This document shows, one piece after another, positions 7,893 through 16,902 of a stretch of 64,000 nt of DNA (within the stretch, counting starts at the first letter, position 1; each line of letters begins with the position of its first letter). The stretch spans positions 1-64,000 of the forward strand of contig NZ_JYLK01000004.1 in NCBI RefSeq assembly GCF_001439805.1, read 5' to 3'. The notes beneath the pieces were generated by a model, which was not told where the DNA came from, made no database searches, and was given only the letters and a program-made list of their open reading frames with translations. A program made the position numbers and the translations under genes. The stretch is from Pseudomonas trivialis. Its GTDB lineage: Bacteria > Pseudomonadota > Gammaproteobacteria > Pseudomonadales > Pseudomonadaceae.

Positions 7893-10025
7893 TCAGAGGG
7901 TGTAGGAGATCCCCACCTGCACGGTGCGTGGTTCACCCGGATACGCATAGAAGTTCAGGAACGAGCCCTCTTCGTACTCACGGTTGAACAGGTTCTTCAC
8001 GTCCAGATTCAGCCTGACCTTTTCATTGACCTTGTAGTAACCGAGCAGGTCGACCACGGTGTAGGACCCCATGGTGAACGTCGAGTTGCTGGTCTGCCCG
8101 GCGCGTTCGGCGACGTACTTGCCACCTGCGCCGAGCCCCAGCCCCTTGAGCGTGCCGTCCTGGAACTCATACACGTTGAGCAGGCTGAAGCTGTTGCGCG
8201 GGATGTTGGCCAGACGCGTGCCGGTGCTTACCGTGGTGTCCTTGGTAACGGCGGCATCCACGTAGGCATAGCCGCCAATCACCCGCCACTCCGGCGTCAG
8301 GTTGCCGGCCACGTTCAGGTCAAACCCGCGGCTGCGCACCTGGCCGGTCGCAACGTTGAACGCCGAGTTGACCGGGTCGGTGCCCTGCACGTTTTTCTTC
8401 TCGATCTGGTAGATCGCCGCGTCGACGCTCAACTGTTCCAGCGCCTCCCACTTGAGCCCCATCTCATAGGACTTGCCCTGCTCCGGATCGAACCCGCCAC
8501 CCAGGCGGCTGGCCCCGGTGTTGGGTTTGAACGAACGCGCGGCATCGGCGTAAAGCGCTACGGTGTCGGTCAGGTCGTACATGATGCCGACCCGTGGGGT
8601 GACGGCATTGTCGGCCGCGTCCCAGGGTTTCACGCCCGGCACATAGGACGTGTACTGATGCTCGAAGCGCTCGAAGCGCGCGCCGGCCAGCACGCGCAGG
8701 CGTTCGGTCAACGCCACCTGGTCCTGGACGAACGCGGCGTAGGTCTTGAGGTTTTCCTTGTCGTGGGTGGGGGTGCGGGTCAGCGCCGGACGCGGCTGGC
8801 CATAGACCGGGTTGAAGATGTCGATGGGGAACGTGCCCATCGCCACGCTGGAACGCTGGATGATCGACTGGTAGTCGTAGTCTTCGTACTCGACACCGGT
8901 CAGCAGCGTGTGCTCGAAACCGCCGGTGGAGAAGTGCCCGGTCAGGTTGAGCTGGTAGTCCTGGTCGGTCCATTCCAGCTTGCGGTAGTTGAAGTTGCGC
9001 TGCAGGGTGCGGCCGTCGGCGCCCAGGCTCTTGGCATCGTTCGCCTCGACGCCGTCGCCCTTCATGGTGCCGTCCAGCCACTGGACACCGCCGCCGAGGG
9101 TCCAGTTGTCGTTGAGCATGTGCTCGAAACGCAGCTGGGCCATGTTGTTGTCGTTGTGCAGGTCACCGGCGTATTTTTCGCCCCAGAAGGTGTCGCGCGA
9201 CGGCGTGCTGCGCTGGTTGGCGAAGCGCGTCAGGCCGCGATCCAGCGGGTGATTGTTGCGGATGAAGTCGCCTTCGAAGATCACCTTGGTGGCGTCGTTG
9301 GCCTGCCAGGTCAGCACCGGCGCCACACCGTAGCGTTCGGTGGATACGTGGTCGCGGAAAGTGTCGCCGCCCTCGCCCACTACGTTCAGGCGATAGGCCA
9401 GGCGACCTTCTTCATCCAGCGGGCCGGACGCATCGAGGGTGCCGCGCTTCATGCCCTGGTCATCAAGCTGGCTGCCCAGGGTGACGGTGCGCTCGGCCAG
9501 GGGTTGCTTGGAGACCACGTTGAAGGTACCGCCGGGATCGCCGCGGCCGTAGAGCATGGTCGCCGGCCCGCGCAGCACTTCCAGGCGTTCGATGGTGTTG
9601 GCGTCCGGCATGGCCGGGTAGCCACGGTTGATCGGGAAACCGTTGCGGTAGAACTCGGCGGTGCTAAAGCCGCGCACGGTGAAGCTGGTGAGGCCCTGGC
9701 CGCCAAAGTTGTTCGCCCGCCCCACACCGCCGGCATAGTCGAGGGCTTCCTGCAGGCGCGTGGCGCCGATGTCGTCGACCACATCCCTGGGCACCACGCT
9801 GATGGACTGCGGGGTTTCATGAATCGAGGTGTCGGTACGCGTCGCACTGGCCGAGCGGGTGGCGCGGTAGCCCCTGACCGGCCCCTGCGCGGTTTCGTAG
9901 TCGGCCGCGCCCGTCACGTTGGTGGCTTGCAGCTCGATACTGGACTTGTCGGCGGGAGCCTCCTCTGCCCAGCTGAATGGGGAAAACGCCTGAAGCACAC
10001 AGAGGGAAATCAGGGTACGACGCAT
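7893..10025 (-). CDS. TonB-dependent siderophore receptor
   Basis: The 710-residue outer-membrane receptor has a signal peptide ending SPFSWA, a TonB-box-like segment IELQATNV, and a plug domain with TPQSISVVPRDVVDDIGA, TVRGFSTAEFYRNGFP and ERLEVLRGPATMLYGRGDPGG. The beta barrel ends in VQVGISYTL. There is no N-terminal signalling (STN) domain, so it should not drive a FecI/FecR-type cascade. The siderophore cannot be told from sequence. I start it at the ATG at 10025 (MRRTLISLC), which places the signal peptide at the very N-terminus; upstream in-frame starts add an unlikely extension. Candidate Fur sites lie 70-100 bases upstream. Confidence 0.9.
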   Translation of the reverse strand: MRRTLISLCVLQAFSPFSWAEEAPADKSSIELQATNVTGAADYETAQGPVRGYRATRSASATRTDTSIHETPQSISVVPRDVVDDIGATRLQEALDYAGGVGRANNFGGQGLTSFTVRGFSTAEFYRNGFPINRGYPAMPDANTIERLEVLRGPATMLYGRGDPGGTFNVVSKQPLAERTVTLGSQLDDQGMKRGTLDASGPLDEEGRLAYRLNVVGEGGDTFRDHVSTERYGVAPVLTWQANDATKVIFEGDFIRNNHPLDRGLTRFANQRSTPSRDTFWGEKYAGDLHNDNNMAQLRFEHMLNDNWTLGGGVQWLDGTMKGDGVEANDAKSLGADGRTLQRNFNYRKLEWTDQDYQLNLTGHFSTGGFEHTLLTGVEYEDYDYQSIIQRSSVAMGTFPIDIFNPVYGQPRPALTRTPTHDKENLKTYAAFVQDQVALTERLRVLAGARFERFEHQYTSYVPGVKPWDAADNAVTPRVGIMYDLTDTVALYADAARSFKPNTGASRLGGGFDPEQGKSYEMGLKWEALEQLSVDAAIYQIEKKNVQGTDPVNSAFNVATGQVRSRGFDLNVAGNLTPEWRVIGGYAYVDAAVTKDTTVSTGTRLANIPRNSFSLLNVYEFQDGTLKGLGLGAGGKYVAERAGQTSNSTFTMGSYTVVDLLGYYKVNEKVRLNLDVKNLFNREYEEGSFLNFYAYPGEPRTVQVGISYTL

Positions 10026-10091
10026 GGATAACGAACCTAGTAAAAGAGCCAGATGGGGCGGCATCCCTGCCAATTTCGAGGCGCATGGTAT

Positions 10092-10126
10092 ATCAATGCA
10101 TTCTCGTTTGACATGCATTCTCATTT
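10092..10126 (-). promoter_or_regulatory. Tandem candidate Fur boxes upstream of the siderophore receptor
   Basis: On the receptor strand the stretch reads AAATGAGAATGCATG and then ACGAGAATGCATTGAT, two imperfect copies of the GAGAAT/ATT arrangement of pseudomonad Fur boxes. The ten bases ATGCATTCTC recur at 10096 and 10113, 17 bases apart. The position, 67-101 bases upstream of the receptor ATG, fits iron repression. The match is imperfect. Confidence 0.5.
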
Positions 10127-10188
10127 GTTGTTTTTCGAGTGTCCACTTTGTATCAACGGTTCTACCAAAGAAAATCCGCGCAAAAAAA

Positions 10189-10208
10189 AGCCACTCGATC
10201 GAGTGGCT
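10189..10208 (-). terminator. Rho-independent terminator of xenA
   Basis: A perfect 20-base palindrome (AGCCACTCGA/TCGAGTGGCT) is followed on the minus strand by eight T residues. It begins 22 bases after the xenA stop codon. It also separates xenA from the receptor promoter. Confidence 0.85.
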
Positions 10209-10229
10209 CATGCAGCGGTACAGCGTGTC

Positions 10230-11321
10230 TCAGCGATAGCGTTCCAGCCAATGCGCGTAAGGCGCGGGCAAGGTCCACGAGGCGTTTTCCACACCCAGTT
10301 CCTTGGCGGCAAAGTACGCCCAGTGCGGGTCGGCCAGGTGCGCGCGGCCGACCGAGACGAGGTCCAGCTGACCATTTTGCAAGGCAGCTTCAGCCAGGTC
10401 CGGCGTACCGAAGCCCCAGGCCGAAGTCACCGGAATGCCGGCTTCGCGGCGTACGCGCTCGGCTACCGGCCCAAGGAAAGCCGGGCCCCACGGGATGTGG
10501 GTGTCAGGAATGGTGAAACCCACGCTGACGCTGAGCAAATCCAGGCCACCGGCCTTGAAGCGGCGGGCCAGCTCGATGGATTCGGTGAGGGTCTGCTCGT
10601 CGCGGCCGTCGTATTCGATCACGCCGAAACGCGCGGTCAGCGGCAGGTTTTCCGGCCAGACTTCACGCACGGCGGCCAGGGTTTCCAGAAGGAAACGGCT
10701 GCGATTGTCGAAGCTGCCGCCGTAGGCGTCGGTGCGCTGGTTGGAATGCTCGGAGAAGAAACTCTGGCCCAGGTAGCCGTGGGCGAAGTGCAACTCGATC
10801 CACTCAAAGCCGGCGTCACGGGCGCGGCGCGCGGCGTCGACAAAGTCCTGCCTGACCCGGGCAATATCGTCCAGGGTCATGGCGCGCGGCACGTTGGGCA
10901 GGTTGGCCCCGAAGGCAATCGCCGAGGGCGCGATGGTTTCCCAGCTGCGTGCATCGGAGGGCGGCATATGGTCATCGCCTTCCCATGGACGGTTGGCGCT
11001 GGCTTTGCGGCCGGCGTGAGCGATCTGGATGCCCGGCACGGCACCGGCGGCCTTGATCGCCTTGACCATCGGCACGAAGGCCTGGGCGTGGGCATCGCTC
11101 CAGATACCGGCGCAGCCCGGCGTGATGCGACCTTCCGGCGAGACTGCCGTGGCTTCGACCACCAGCAATCCGGCGCCGCCACGGGCCATGCTGGCCAGGT
11201 GCACGTGGTGCCAATCGTTAACCATGCCGTCATCGGCGCTGTATTGGCACATTGGAGGGATCGCAATGCGATTGCGCAGTGTCACATCCTTGAGCGTGAA
11301 CGGTTCGAACAGTGCAGTCAT
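10230..11321 (-). CDS. xenA: Xenobiotic reductase A-type old yellow enzyme (NAD(P)H:flavin oxidoreductase)
   Basis: The 363-residue FMN enzyme of the OYE family has the same length as XenA of P. putida and, as far as I recall, is nearly identical along its length. Visible landmarks are the redox-tuning cysteine 25 in PPMCQY, the substrate-binding histidines in ELHFAHGYLGQSFFS, the SEHSNQRTDAYGGS loop and the C-terminal PYAHWLERYR. Such enzymes reduce activated alkenes, nitro-esters and nitroaromatics in the cytosol and may serve electrophile detoxification. It is transcribed away from a small ArsR-type gene, with a perfect palindrome in the promoter region, so it is probably inducible through that regulator. 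Confidence 0.93.
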   Translation of the reverse strand: MTALFEPFTLKDVTLRNRIAIPPMCQYSADDGMVNDWHHVHLASMARGGAGLLVVEATAVSPEGRITPGCAGIWSDAHAQAFVPMVKAIKAAGAVPGIQIAHAGRKASANRPWEGDDHMPPSDARSWETIAPSAIAFGANLPNVPRAMTLDDIARVRQDFVDAARRARDAGFEWIELHFAHGYLGQSFFSEHSNQRTDAYGGSFDNRSRFLLETLAAVREVWPENLPLTARFGVIEYDGRDEQTLTESIELARRFKAGGLDLLSVSVGFTIPDTHIPWGPAFLGPVAERVRREAGIPVTSAWGFGTPDLAEAALQNGQLDLVSVGRAHLADPHWAYFAAKELGVENASWTLPAPYAHWLERYR

Positions 11322-11353
11322 CGGGAAACTCCAGACGTGAAGTGGGTAATTCG

Positions 11354-11377
11354 ATAGTTCGATGGTAATCGAACTAT
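11354..11377. promoter_or_regulatory. Perfect inverted repeat, probable operator of the ArsR-type regulator
   Basis: ATAGTTCGAT and ATCGAACTAT are perfect 10-base arms around GGTA. The site lies 33 bases upstream of the xenA ATG and 38 bases upstream of the regulator ATG, overlapping any promoter for either gene. This size and symmetry are typical of dimeric winged-helix repressors. Confidence 0.75.
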
Positions 11378-11414
11378 GGTATTCAGCGCTACCCCCCTGT
11401 TATGATCCGCCGCC

Positions 11415-11714
11415 ATGCGAGCCTTCAAACACCCTGCCGTGCAAGACCTCACACTCGAGCGCCTGTTGTATGCCCTGAGTGATCCCGTGCGCCTGGACAT
11501 CGTGCGCTGCCTGGCCGGCGTGCCGGAAGCCTCGTGCGGCGAACTGGACGGCGGGCGACCCAAGTCGAGCATGTCCCATCATTTTCGCGTGCTGCGTGAC
11601 GCCGGGCTGGTACACACCCGCAGCGTCGGCACCACTCACATGAACTCGTTGCGCCGCGATGAGCTGGAAACGCGCTTTCCCGGGCTGCTGGCGAGCATTC
11701 TGGCCCAGGGCTGA
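11415..11714 (+). CDS. ArsR-type winged-helix transcriptional regulator
   Basis: The 99-residue protein is a single winged-helix domain: LLYALSDPVRLDIVRCLAG, then SCGELDG, the recognition helix KSSMSHHFRVLRDAGLVHTR and a C-terminal helix. It lacks the ELCVCDL metal-binding box of arsenic/cadmium sensors, but cysteines are present at CLAG and SCGEL, so a thiol or organic electrophile signal is possible. The shape is that of ArsR-like regulators paired with oxidoreductases. It diverges from xenA across 93 bases holding a perfect palindrome, so it most likely represses xenA and itself. The signal it senses is unknown. Confidence 0.85.
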   Translation: MRAFKHPAVQDLTLERLLYALSDPVRLDIVRCLAGVPEASCGELDGGRPKSSMSHHFRVLRDAGLVHTRSVGTTHMNSLRRDELETRFPGLLASILAQG

Positions 11715-11715
11715 G

Positions 11716-12774
11716 TCAGGCCTGGGTAATGACGCGATTGTCCGCGTCGCTGCATTGCGCCTGCACCCGCGCGCCGTCCAGGTAGACACAGTCCTTGCCG
11801 TTACGCTTGGCCATGTACAGGTTGCGGTCGGCGCTCTTGAGCACCGTCGACATGTCCGCCCCCGCCGCGAAGCCAGTCATGCCCGCGCTGCAGGTGTAAT
11901 GATGGGGCGGTGCAACGCTGCCGCGAATGTTGTGCAGCAGGCGCAACGCAAACGCGCTGGCCACTGAAGGGTCATCCCCCACCAGCAACACGCCGAATTC
12001 CTCACCGCCGATGCGGCCGAAACTATGGCTGCCGGGGGTGGCCTTGAGGCAATCGGCCATGGCGCACAAAATCCGGTCGCCGACATCGTGGCCGAACTGG
12101 TCGTTCTTGAGCTTGAAACTGTCAATGTCCAGCATCAGGAAATAGCCGCTCTCCCCTGCGGCTATCAACCTGGCGAAACTTTCCATGAGCGCGCGCCGGT
12201 TGAGAATGGAGGTGAGGTAGTCCGTCTGCGCCAGCACGCGAAACTCGCTTTCCACCAGCAGCACGGAACGCAGGTTCTTCAGGTAGGAAAAGCTCAGGAT
12301 GAAACCAATCGACACTGACGCCGCGCAAAAAATGAGCAGATAAACCTGCGCGCCCTCGTAAAACGATTCGGAAAGGATCGGCCACATCACCGCCCACACC
12401 AGCGCCGCGCAGACCAAAAAGTCCTGTACCGAGATAAACAGCAGCGCACTGCTGACCACCAGGGTCACCGCCAGCGGCAAGGCAAATACGCGCAGCTCCA
12501 GGTTGGCGCCGATCACATGAAAGAAGCCGACGCACAACAACACCATGTACACCACGCCGAGCACACGCCAGACGACGAAATTGTTGACCGCGCGGTGGCA
12601 TCCGCACACCACCAGCAGCCCCAGCGTGACCAGCCCTTCCGCCACGCCGGACGCCTTCAACGGCCCGGCCAGCAATACGCCCAGCCAAGCAATGATGCCG
12701 ATCACTTCGGCCTGAGTCACCGCCGGCGACAGCAGACGCTGCATGCGCGGCCTGAGTTTCACGTTATTCGGCAT
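11716..12774 (-). CDS. Membrane-bound diguanylate cyclase (GGDEF)
   Basis: The 352-residue protein has about six hydrophobic helices (residues 20-175) followed by a GGDEF domain. The active loop is GRIGGEEFGVLL, the metal/substrate segment is LMLDIDSFKLKND and the tail is ADRNLYMAKRNGKDCV. The RxxD inhibitory site five residues before the GGEEF loop is absent (GSHS there), so feedback inhibition by c-di-GMP is not expected through that site. No EAL domain is present. It ends two bases from the stop of the convergent ArsR-type gene. An HTH gene lies 26 bases upstream on the same strand, so the two are probably co-transcribed. Confidence 0.92.
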   Translation of the reverse strand: MPNNVKLRPRMQRLLSPAVTQAEVIGIIAWLGVLLAGPLKASGVAEGLVTLGLLVVCGCHRAVNNFVVWRVLGVVYMVLLCVGFFHVIGANLELRVFALPLAVTLVVSSALLFISVQDFLVCAALVWAVMWPILSESFYEGAQVYLLIFCAASVSIGFILSFSYLKNLRSVLLVESEFRVLAQTDYLTSILNRRALMESFARLIAAGESGYFLMLDIDSFKLKNDQFGHDVGDRILCAMADCLKATPGSHSFGRIGGEEFGVLLVGDDPSVASAFALRLLHNIRGSVAPPHHYTCSAGMTGFAAGADMSTVLKSADRNLYMAKRNGKDCVYLDGARVQAQCSDADNRVITQA

Positions 12775-12800
12775 CCCTTCACTCCCTGTGCGCTGGCGCT

Positions 12801-13664
12801 CTACGTGCGTTCGACATGACTTAGTTTAAGACTGTGCAAGCAGGTGGCAAATGAATACGCCATAAACCGTCGAACCCGATATATAAAAGGCGGCAGTACT
12901 TCCAGTTGGGTTTTCGAATGAACCTTGAAATACCCGCGGTCAGCGCCTTCCTGAACCAGGCGAATAACATGGGTCTTGGAGACCGACAGTTGCTCGGCGA
13001 TAGACAAATACGAAGACACGCGAAAACTTGCGCCCGAACTATCCAGTGCACAGGCATCGTTATAAATCGCCAGCATCAACATATGCCCGCCATCGCGTTT
13101 GAGCAGCCAGTAACAGTCGGGCAGCAACAGATCAATCGACAGATCATTGTCGAGCAGGGTCGCATAGCCTTTGAAATAACGGGACAGGTAAGCGTGATCA
13201 TCCAGGTGTTCCATTCCCGCGAAAACAGCCTGCCCGGCACACATCACCTGCGTCGGCTCCACCACCGACCGGAGCAGCGACCTGACCTCCTGACAGGCCT
13301 GGGACGAAGGGCCGAATACGCGCAGACGGCTGTCATCCGGATGCCCCGCCACCTTCATGAACCCCAATGCGCGAAACAGCAGGAATATCGACTCCAGACT
13401 GTTTCGGGAACAGAAGCCGCGCGCCACGCAAAACTCTTTAACCTCGGACAGTAACGGCACCGGTTTGGAAAAATAAGTACTGAATAACGTAAACGACACC
13501 ATCAAACGGTTGAACTTCAAAGCCGTCTTATAAAAAAATGCTCTTTTTGAATAGGTCTCCAGCAACATCTTGTAATGAATACGCACACAAGCGTCAAACT
13601 CCCCATGCTGCTCAAACGCTTGCACCGACGCTTCCATCGCCAACTTCAACGAACTGCCACACAT
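12801..13664 (-). CDS. Unknown protein with two probable helix-turn-helix regions
   Basis: I do not recognise a family for this 287-residue protein. Residues about 70-105 (LSEVKEFCVARGFCSRNSLE) and about 220-255 (SIAEQLSVSKTHVIRLVQEG, then ADRGYFKVHSK) both look like winged-helix DNA-binding units. The segment between is globular, with no membrane helix. Base composition is visibly richer in A+T than the neighbours, with codons such as TTA, ATA and AAA that are rare nearby, which suggests later acquisition. It sits 26 bases before the diguanylate cyclase gene on the same strand, so it may control c-di-GMP output. The start at 13664 has only a weak ribosome site; MEASVQAF, ten codons on, is an alternative. 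Confidence 0.7.
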   Translation of the reverse strand: MCGSSLKLAMEASVQAFEQHGEFDACVRIHYKMLLETYSKRAFFYKTALKFNRLMVSFTLFSTYFSKPVPLLSEVKEFCVARGFCSRNSLESIFLLFRALGFMKVAGHPDDSRLRVFGPSSQACQEVRSLLRSVVEPTQVMCAGQAVFAGMEHLDDHAYLSRYFKGYATLLDNDLSIDLLLPDCYWLLKRDGGHMLMLAIYNDACALDSSGASFRVSSYLSIAEQLSVSKTHVIRLVQEGADRGYFKVHSKTQLEVLPPFIYRVRRFMAYSFATCLHSLKLSHVERT

Positions 13665-13900
13665 GAGAAAAAGCCCTGATCAAACAACCTTGAATGCACT
13701 GATCTCAATTGCAGTACCGATAATGGCGTTTTGCCTTGAGCGCAATCTATAGTGATTAAACAAGCGGACCGCGTCGTTACCAAAATTGTTCCGCAACAGC
13801 GAAGTGGCTTAACCGTTTCAGTCCCCGCGCCGAACCTTCCCGGCAAGCTGGCGTCCGAGCTAGAGCATAGTCGCTCACCGCCCCGCTGCGAGGTCCTCAT

Positions 13901-14791
13901 TTGAAAGCCGCCATCCTCAAAAAATACCGCCTGATCATCAAGACCATGGGCTACGTCGGCTGGTCCCTGTTCTGGCTGTTGTTGTGGGATATCGCCGTGA
14001 CGGTGGACTTCATGCTGTTCCTCAACGCCAAGGTCAACCTGCCGCTGATGCCGCTTACCCTGCTGGGCTCGGCGCTGATCGTGCTGATCAGCTTTCGCAA
14101 CAGCAGCGCCTATAACCGCTGGTGGGAAGCCCGCACGCTGTGGGGGGCGATGGTCAACAATTCGCGCAGTTTCGCGCGCCAGGTATTGACCCTGCTGGAC
14201 GACCCCGGCAGCGACGTCAACCCGATCAAGTCCACCTTGCTGCGCCGGCATGTGGCCTACGTCAACTGCCTGGCCGCTCACCTGAGGGGCGAGCCGTGCC
14301 CGGACGAGGTCCGGGCGTTTATTCCCGCCGAGGAATTCGCGCGCAATGGCGCCACCAACAACTTTGCCAATGACATTCTCACCGGCTCTGCGGCAATCCT
14401 GTCGCGCGAATACAAGGCCGGGCACCTGGACAGCATTCGCCTGGCGCGGATCGAATCGACCCTGGTCGACCTTTCCAACGCTCAGGGTGGCATGGAGCGC
14501 ATCGCCAATACGCCACTGCCTTACCCCTACGTGTACTTTCCACGGCTGTTCATCTCGCTGTTCTGCCTGATCGTACCGGTGGGCCTGGTGGAATCCCTGG
14601 GCTGGTTCACGCCGCTGGCCTCCACCGTGGTGGGCTTCATGCTGCTGGCCATCGAGCGCATCGGCACCGACCTGCAGAGCCCGTTCCGCTCCAGCGAACA
14701 CCAGATCCAGATGGAAGCCATCTGCGAAACCATCGAGAAAAACCTGCAATCGATGCGCCGTGACACCCTGGCCGACACCACCATCGGCTGA
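13901..14791 (+). CDS. Bestrophin family membrane protein (UPF0187)
   Basis: The 296-residue protein has the bestrophin/YneE signature: an N-terminal helix with YVGWSLFWLLLWD, the conserved FRNSSAYNRWWEARTLWGAM motif and a C-terminal pair of helices around PVGLVESLGWFTPLAS, then the ESPF-like QSPFRSSEHQIQM tail. Bacterial homologues form pentameric cation or anion channels in the inner membrane. The start is TTG at 13901 after GAGGTCC; no in-frame ATG gives the full conserved N-terminus. It is a single gene, divergent from the unknown HTH gene across 236 bases in which I see no clear motif. Confidence 0.9.
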   Translation: MKAAILKKYRLIIKTMGYVGWSLFWLLLWDIAVTVDFMLFLNAKVNLPLMPLTLLGSALIVLISFRNSSAYNRWWEARTLWGAMVNNSRSFARQVLTLLDDPGSDVNPIKSTLLRRHVAYVNCLAAHLRGEPCPDEVRAFIPAEEFARNGATNNFANDILTGSAAILSREYKAGHLDSIRLARIESTLVDLSNAQGGMERIANTPLPYPYVYFPRLFISLFCLIVPVGLVESLGWFTPLASTVVGFMLLAIERIGTDLQSPFRSSEHQIQMEAICETIEKNLQSMRRDTLADTTIG

Positions 14792-14923
14792 TAACCCCTC
14801 CCCTCAAGTGAATGCGCCCTCGGTCGATAAACCGGGGGTACGCATGGCAATCTCCCCTCAAAACAACCCGTGCGGCATTAGCGTTTCTCCTTGCCAAAAC
14901 TATAAATATCCGCGGGTGAAGTC

Positions 14924-16867
14924 ATGAATATCAAGCAGAAGCTGACCTGGGCGTTCGCGGCTATCGCGTGCGTGCCGGTGATCCTCGTCGCGGTGTTGGT
15001 CGTGCTCAATGTGCGCGAGGGGGCCAAGGCCAATTTCCTCGACAGCAGCGGCCGCGAGATCCGTCAGATCGACAATGGCATGAAGCAGTTTTTCGACGGC
15101 ATCAGTCAGAACGTCGACTACCTGGCCAAGGACCCACGCATGGTCGCGGCCAGGGATCTCAAGAGCTACGTGGGCGCCGACGCGGCGAAAATCCCGCTGA
15201 CCCCGACCAATCAGGAACTGCTGGCGATTTTCGACCAGTTCGCCAAAAGCCATGCCAGCACCGCCTACCTGTCCCTGGGCTTGAGCGACGGCGGCTACGC
15301 CAGTTGGCCGGATGACCCCAAGATCAGCAACTACGACCCGCGCCTGCGCCCCTGGTACCAGGCCGCCGTCGCCGCGCCGGGCACCACCGTGCGCACGGGC
15401 GCCTATTACTGGGCGCCAGACGATGTGACGCTGATCGGCACCGTGCACACCGTCGCCGATGCCGCCGGCAAAGTGCTCGGCGTGGTCGGCCTGGACGTGT
15501 CGCTCAAGCAGCTCACCGAACTGGTGCGTAACATCAAGCTGGGTGACAGCGGCTACCTGATGCTGGTGGAGGCCAATGGCAACGTGTTGGTCGACCCCAG
15601 CGATGCCAAGCACAATTTCAAGCCCCTGGCCGAGCTGGGCCCCAACTATGCGCAGCTGTCCAGGCGCGGCGACGGCGTGACCCAGCTCGACATCGACGGC
15701 GTGCCCTACATGGCCAACGTGGTCAGTTCCAAAGACCTGGGCTGGCGCTTTATCGGCCTGATCAAACGTGACGAAGTGATGGCCGACGCCACCCGTCTCA
15801 CTTGGTTGATTGCCGCCATTGCTGCCGCCCTCGCGATAGTCTTCGCCATTGTCGGCGCCAGTTTCGCCCGGGTGATCGTGCGTCCGATTCGCGGCGTGGC
15901 CGACGGCCTGCAGGAAATCGCCGAGGGTGAAGGCGACCTCACGCGCCAGCTCAAGGTGCAGGGCAAGGACGAAACCGCCAGCCTCGCCGGCTGGTTCAAC
16001 CAGTTCCTGGGCATGATCGCGCAGTTGGTGCAGCGCATCGGCAATGCATCCGCCGACCTGCAAACCGCCGCCGCCGACACCAGCGATGTGGCCAACAACC
16101 TGAACCAGGCCGCCGGTCGCCAGCGTGAAGCGGTGGAATTGGTGAGCACGGCGTTCAACGAAATGGTGGCCACCGCCAACGAAGTGGCACGTTCCTGCAG
16201 CGCGGCCGCGTCGAGCGCCGACCAAGGCTACCGCGACGTGCACACCGGCGAGCAGCATATCGGCGAAGCCACCGGCAGCGTGCTCAAGCTCAGCGAAGAC
16301 CTGCAGAAGTCGACCCAGACCATGCAACTGCTGGAGCAGGACAGCCAGAACATCAACACCATCCTCGACACCATCCGCTCGATTGCCGAGCAGACCAACC
16401 TGCTGGCGCTCAACGCCGCCATCGAAGCCGCGCGCGCCGGAGACCAGGGCCGTGGCTTTGCGGTGGTCGCCGATGAAGTCCGCGCACTGGCGCGCCGCAC
16501 GGCCGACTCCACCGGCGAAATCGACAGCCTGCTCGGCAACCTCGCCCGCCGCACCCAGGAAGTGACCCAGCAGATGCAGGGCAGCCTGCAGGTGTCACAC
16601 ACCAGCGTGGAGCGCATCCAGCAGGCCCGCGACAGCTTCGACAAGATTCGTGGCTCGGTGGACTCAATCCGCGACCAGAACACCCAGATCGCCACCGCCG
16701 CCGAGGAACAGCACCAGGTGGCCGAGGAGATCAACCGGCATATCGCGCAGATTCATGCCGATGCGCAGTTGGTCGAAGGCTTTGCGCATTCGGCGCAAAC
16801 CGGTTCGGGGCGCTTGACGGATATTTCCGCGCAGCTCAAGGGACTGGTGGGCCGCTTCAAGGTCTAG
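14924..16867 (+). CDS. Methyl-accepting chemotaxis protein with dCache sensor
   Basis: The 647-residue protein has an N-terminal membrane helix (residues 9-30), a periplasmic double-Cache domain to about residue 275 (with [13 protein letters not shown] and [11 protein letters not shown]), a second helix near 290-312, HAMP to about 365, and a full signalling domain. The hairpin tip is complete ([20 protein letters not shown], then [19 protein letters not shown]). The RPWY pattern is shared by amino-acid and amine-binding dCache receptors, but the ligand cannot be set from sequence. There is no C-terminal pentapeptide. It is monocistronic, with a GC hairpin right after the stop. Confidence 0.93.
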   Translation: MNIKQKLTWAFAAIACVPVILVAVLVVLNVREGAKANFLDSSGREIRQIDNGMKQFFDGISQNVDYLAKDPRMVAARDLKSYVGADAAKIPLTPTNQELLAIFDQFAKSHASTAYLSLGLSDGGYASWPDDPKISNYDPRLRPWYQAAVAAPGTTVRTGAYYWAPDDVTLIGTVHTVADAAGKVLGVVGLDVSLKQLTELVRNIKLGDSGYLMLVEANGNVLVDPSDAKHNFKPLAELGPNYAQLSRRGDGVTQLDIDGVPYMANVVSSKDLGWRFIGLIKRDEVMADATRLTWLIAAIAAALAIVFAIVGASFARVIVRPIRGVADGLQEIAEGEGDLTRQLKVQGKDETASLAGWFNQFLGMIAQLVQRIGNASADLQTAAADTSDVANNLNQAAGRQREAVELVSTAFNEMVATANEVARSCSAAASSADQGYRDVHTGEQHIGEATGSVLKLSEDLQKSTQTMQLLEQDSQNINTILDTIRSIAEQTNLLALNAAIEAARAGDQGRGFAVVADEVRALARRTADSTGEIDSLLGNLARRTQEVTQQMQGSLQVSHTSVERIQQARDSFDKIRGSVDSIRDQNTQIATAAEEQHQVAEEINRHIAQIHADAQLVEGFAHSAQTGSGRLTDISAQLKGLVGRFKV

Positions 16868-16874
16868 TCGACCA

Positions 16875-16902
16875 GGGCGGCGGCACGCGTTTAACGCCGC
16901 CC
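16875..16902 (+). terminator. GC-rich hairpin after the chemoreceptor gene
   Basis: GGGCGGCG and CGCCGCCC form an 8-base stem with a 12-base loop, followed by TTTCTC. It starts 8 bases after the chemoreceptor stop codon. The 3' arm lies inside the last codons of the convergent MFS gene, so it may serve both. Confidence 0.6.

Noticed and set aside
7893..10025. Siderophore receptor as partner of the FecI/FecR pair at 51-52 kb
   Set aside because: The mature N-terminus goes directly from a TonB-box-like segment to the plug; there is no STN signalling domain.
11415..11714. Arsenic or cadmium sensor function for the ArsR-like protein
   Set aside because: The ELCVCDL-type metal box is absent and the neighbour is xenA rather than a metal-resistance gene.
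14900..16327. 475-codon frame antisense to the chemoreceptor
   Set aside because: Shadow of the Ala/Gln-rich signalling domain; no plausible start or domain.
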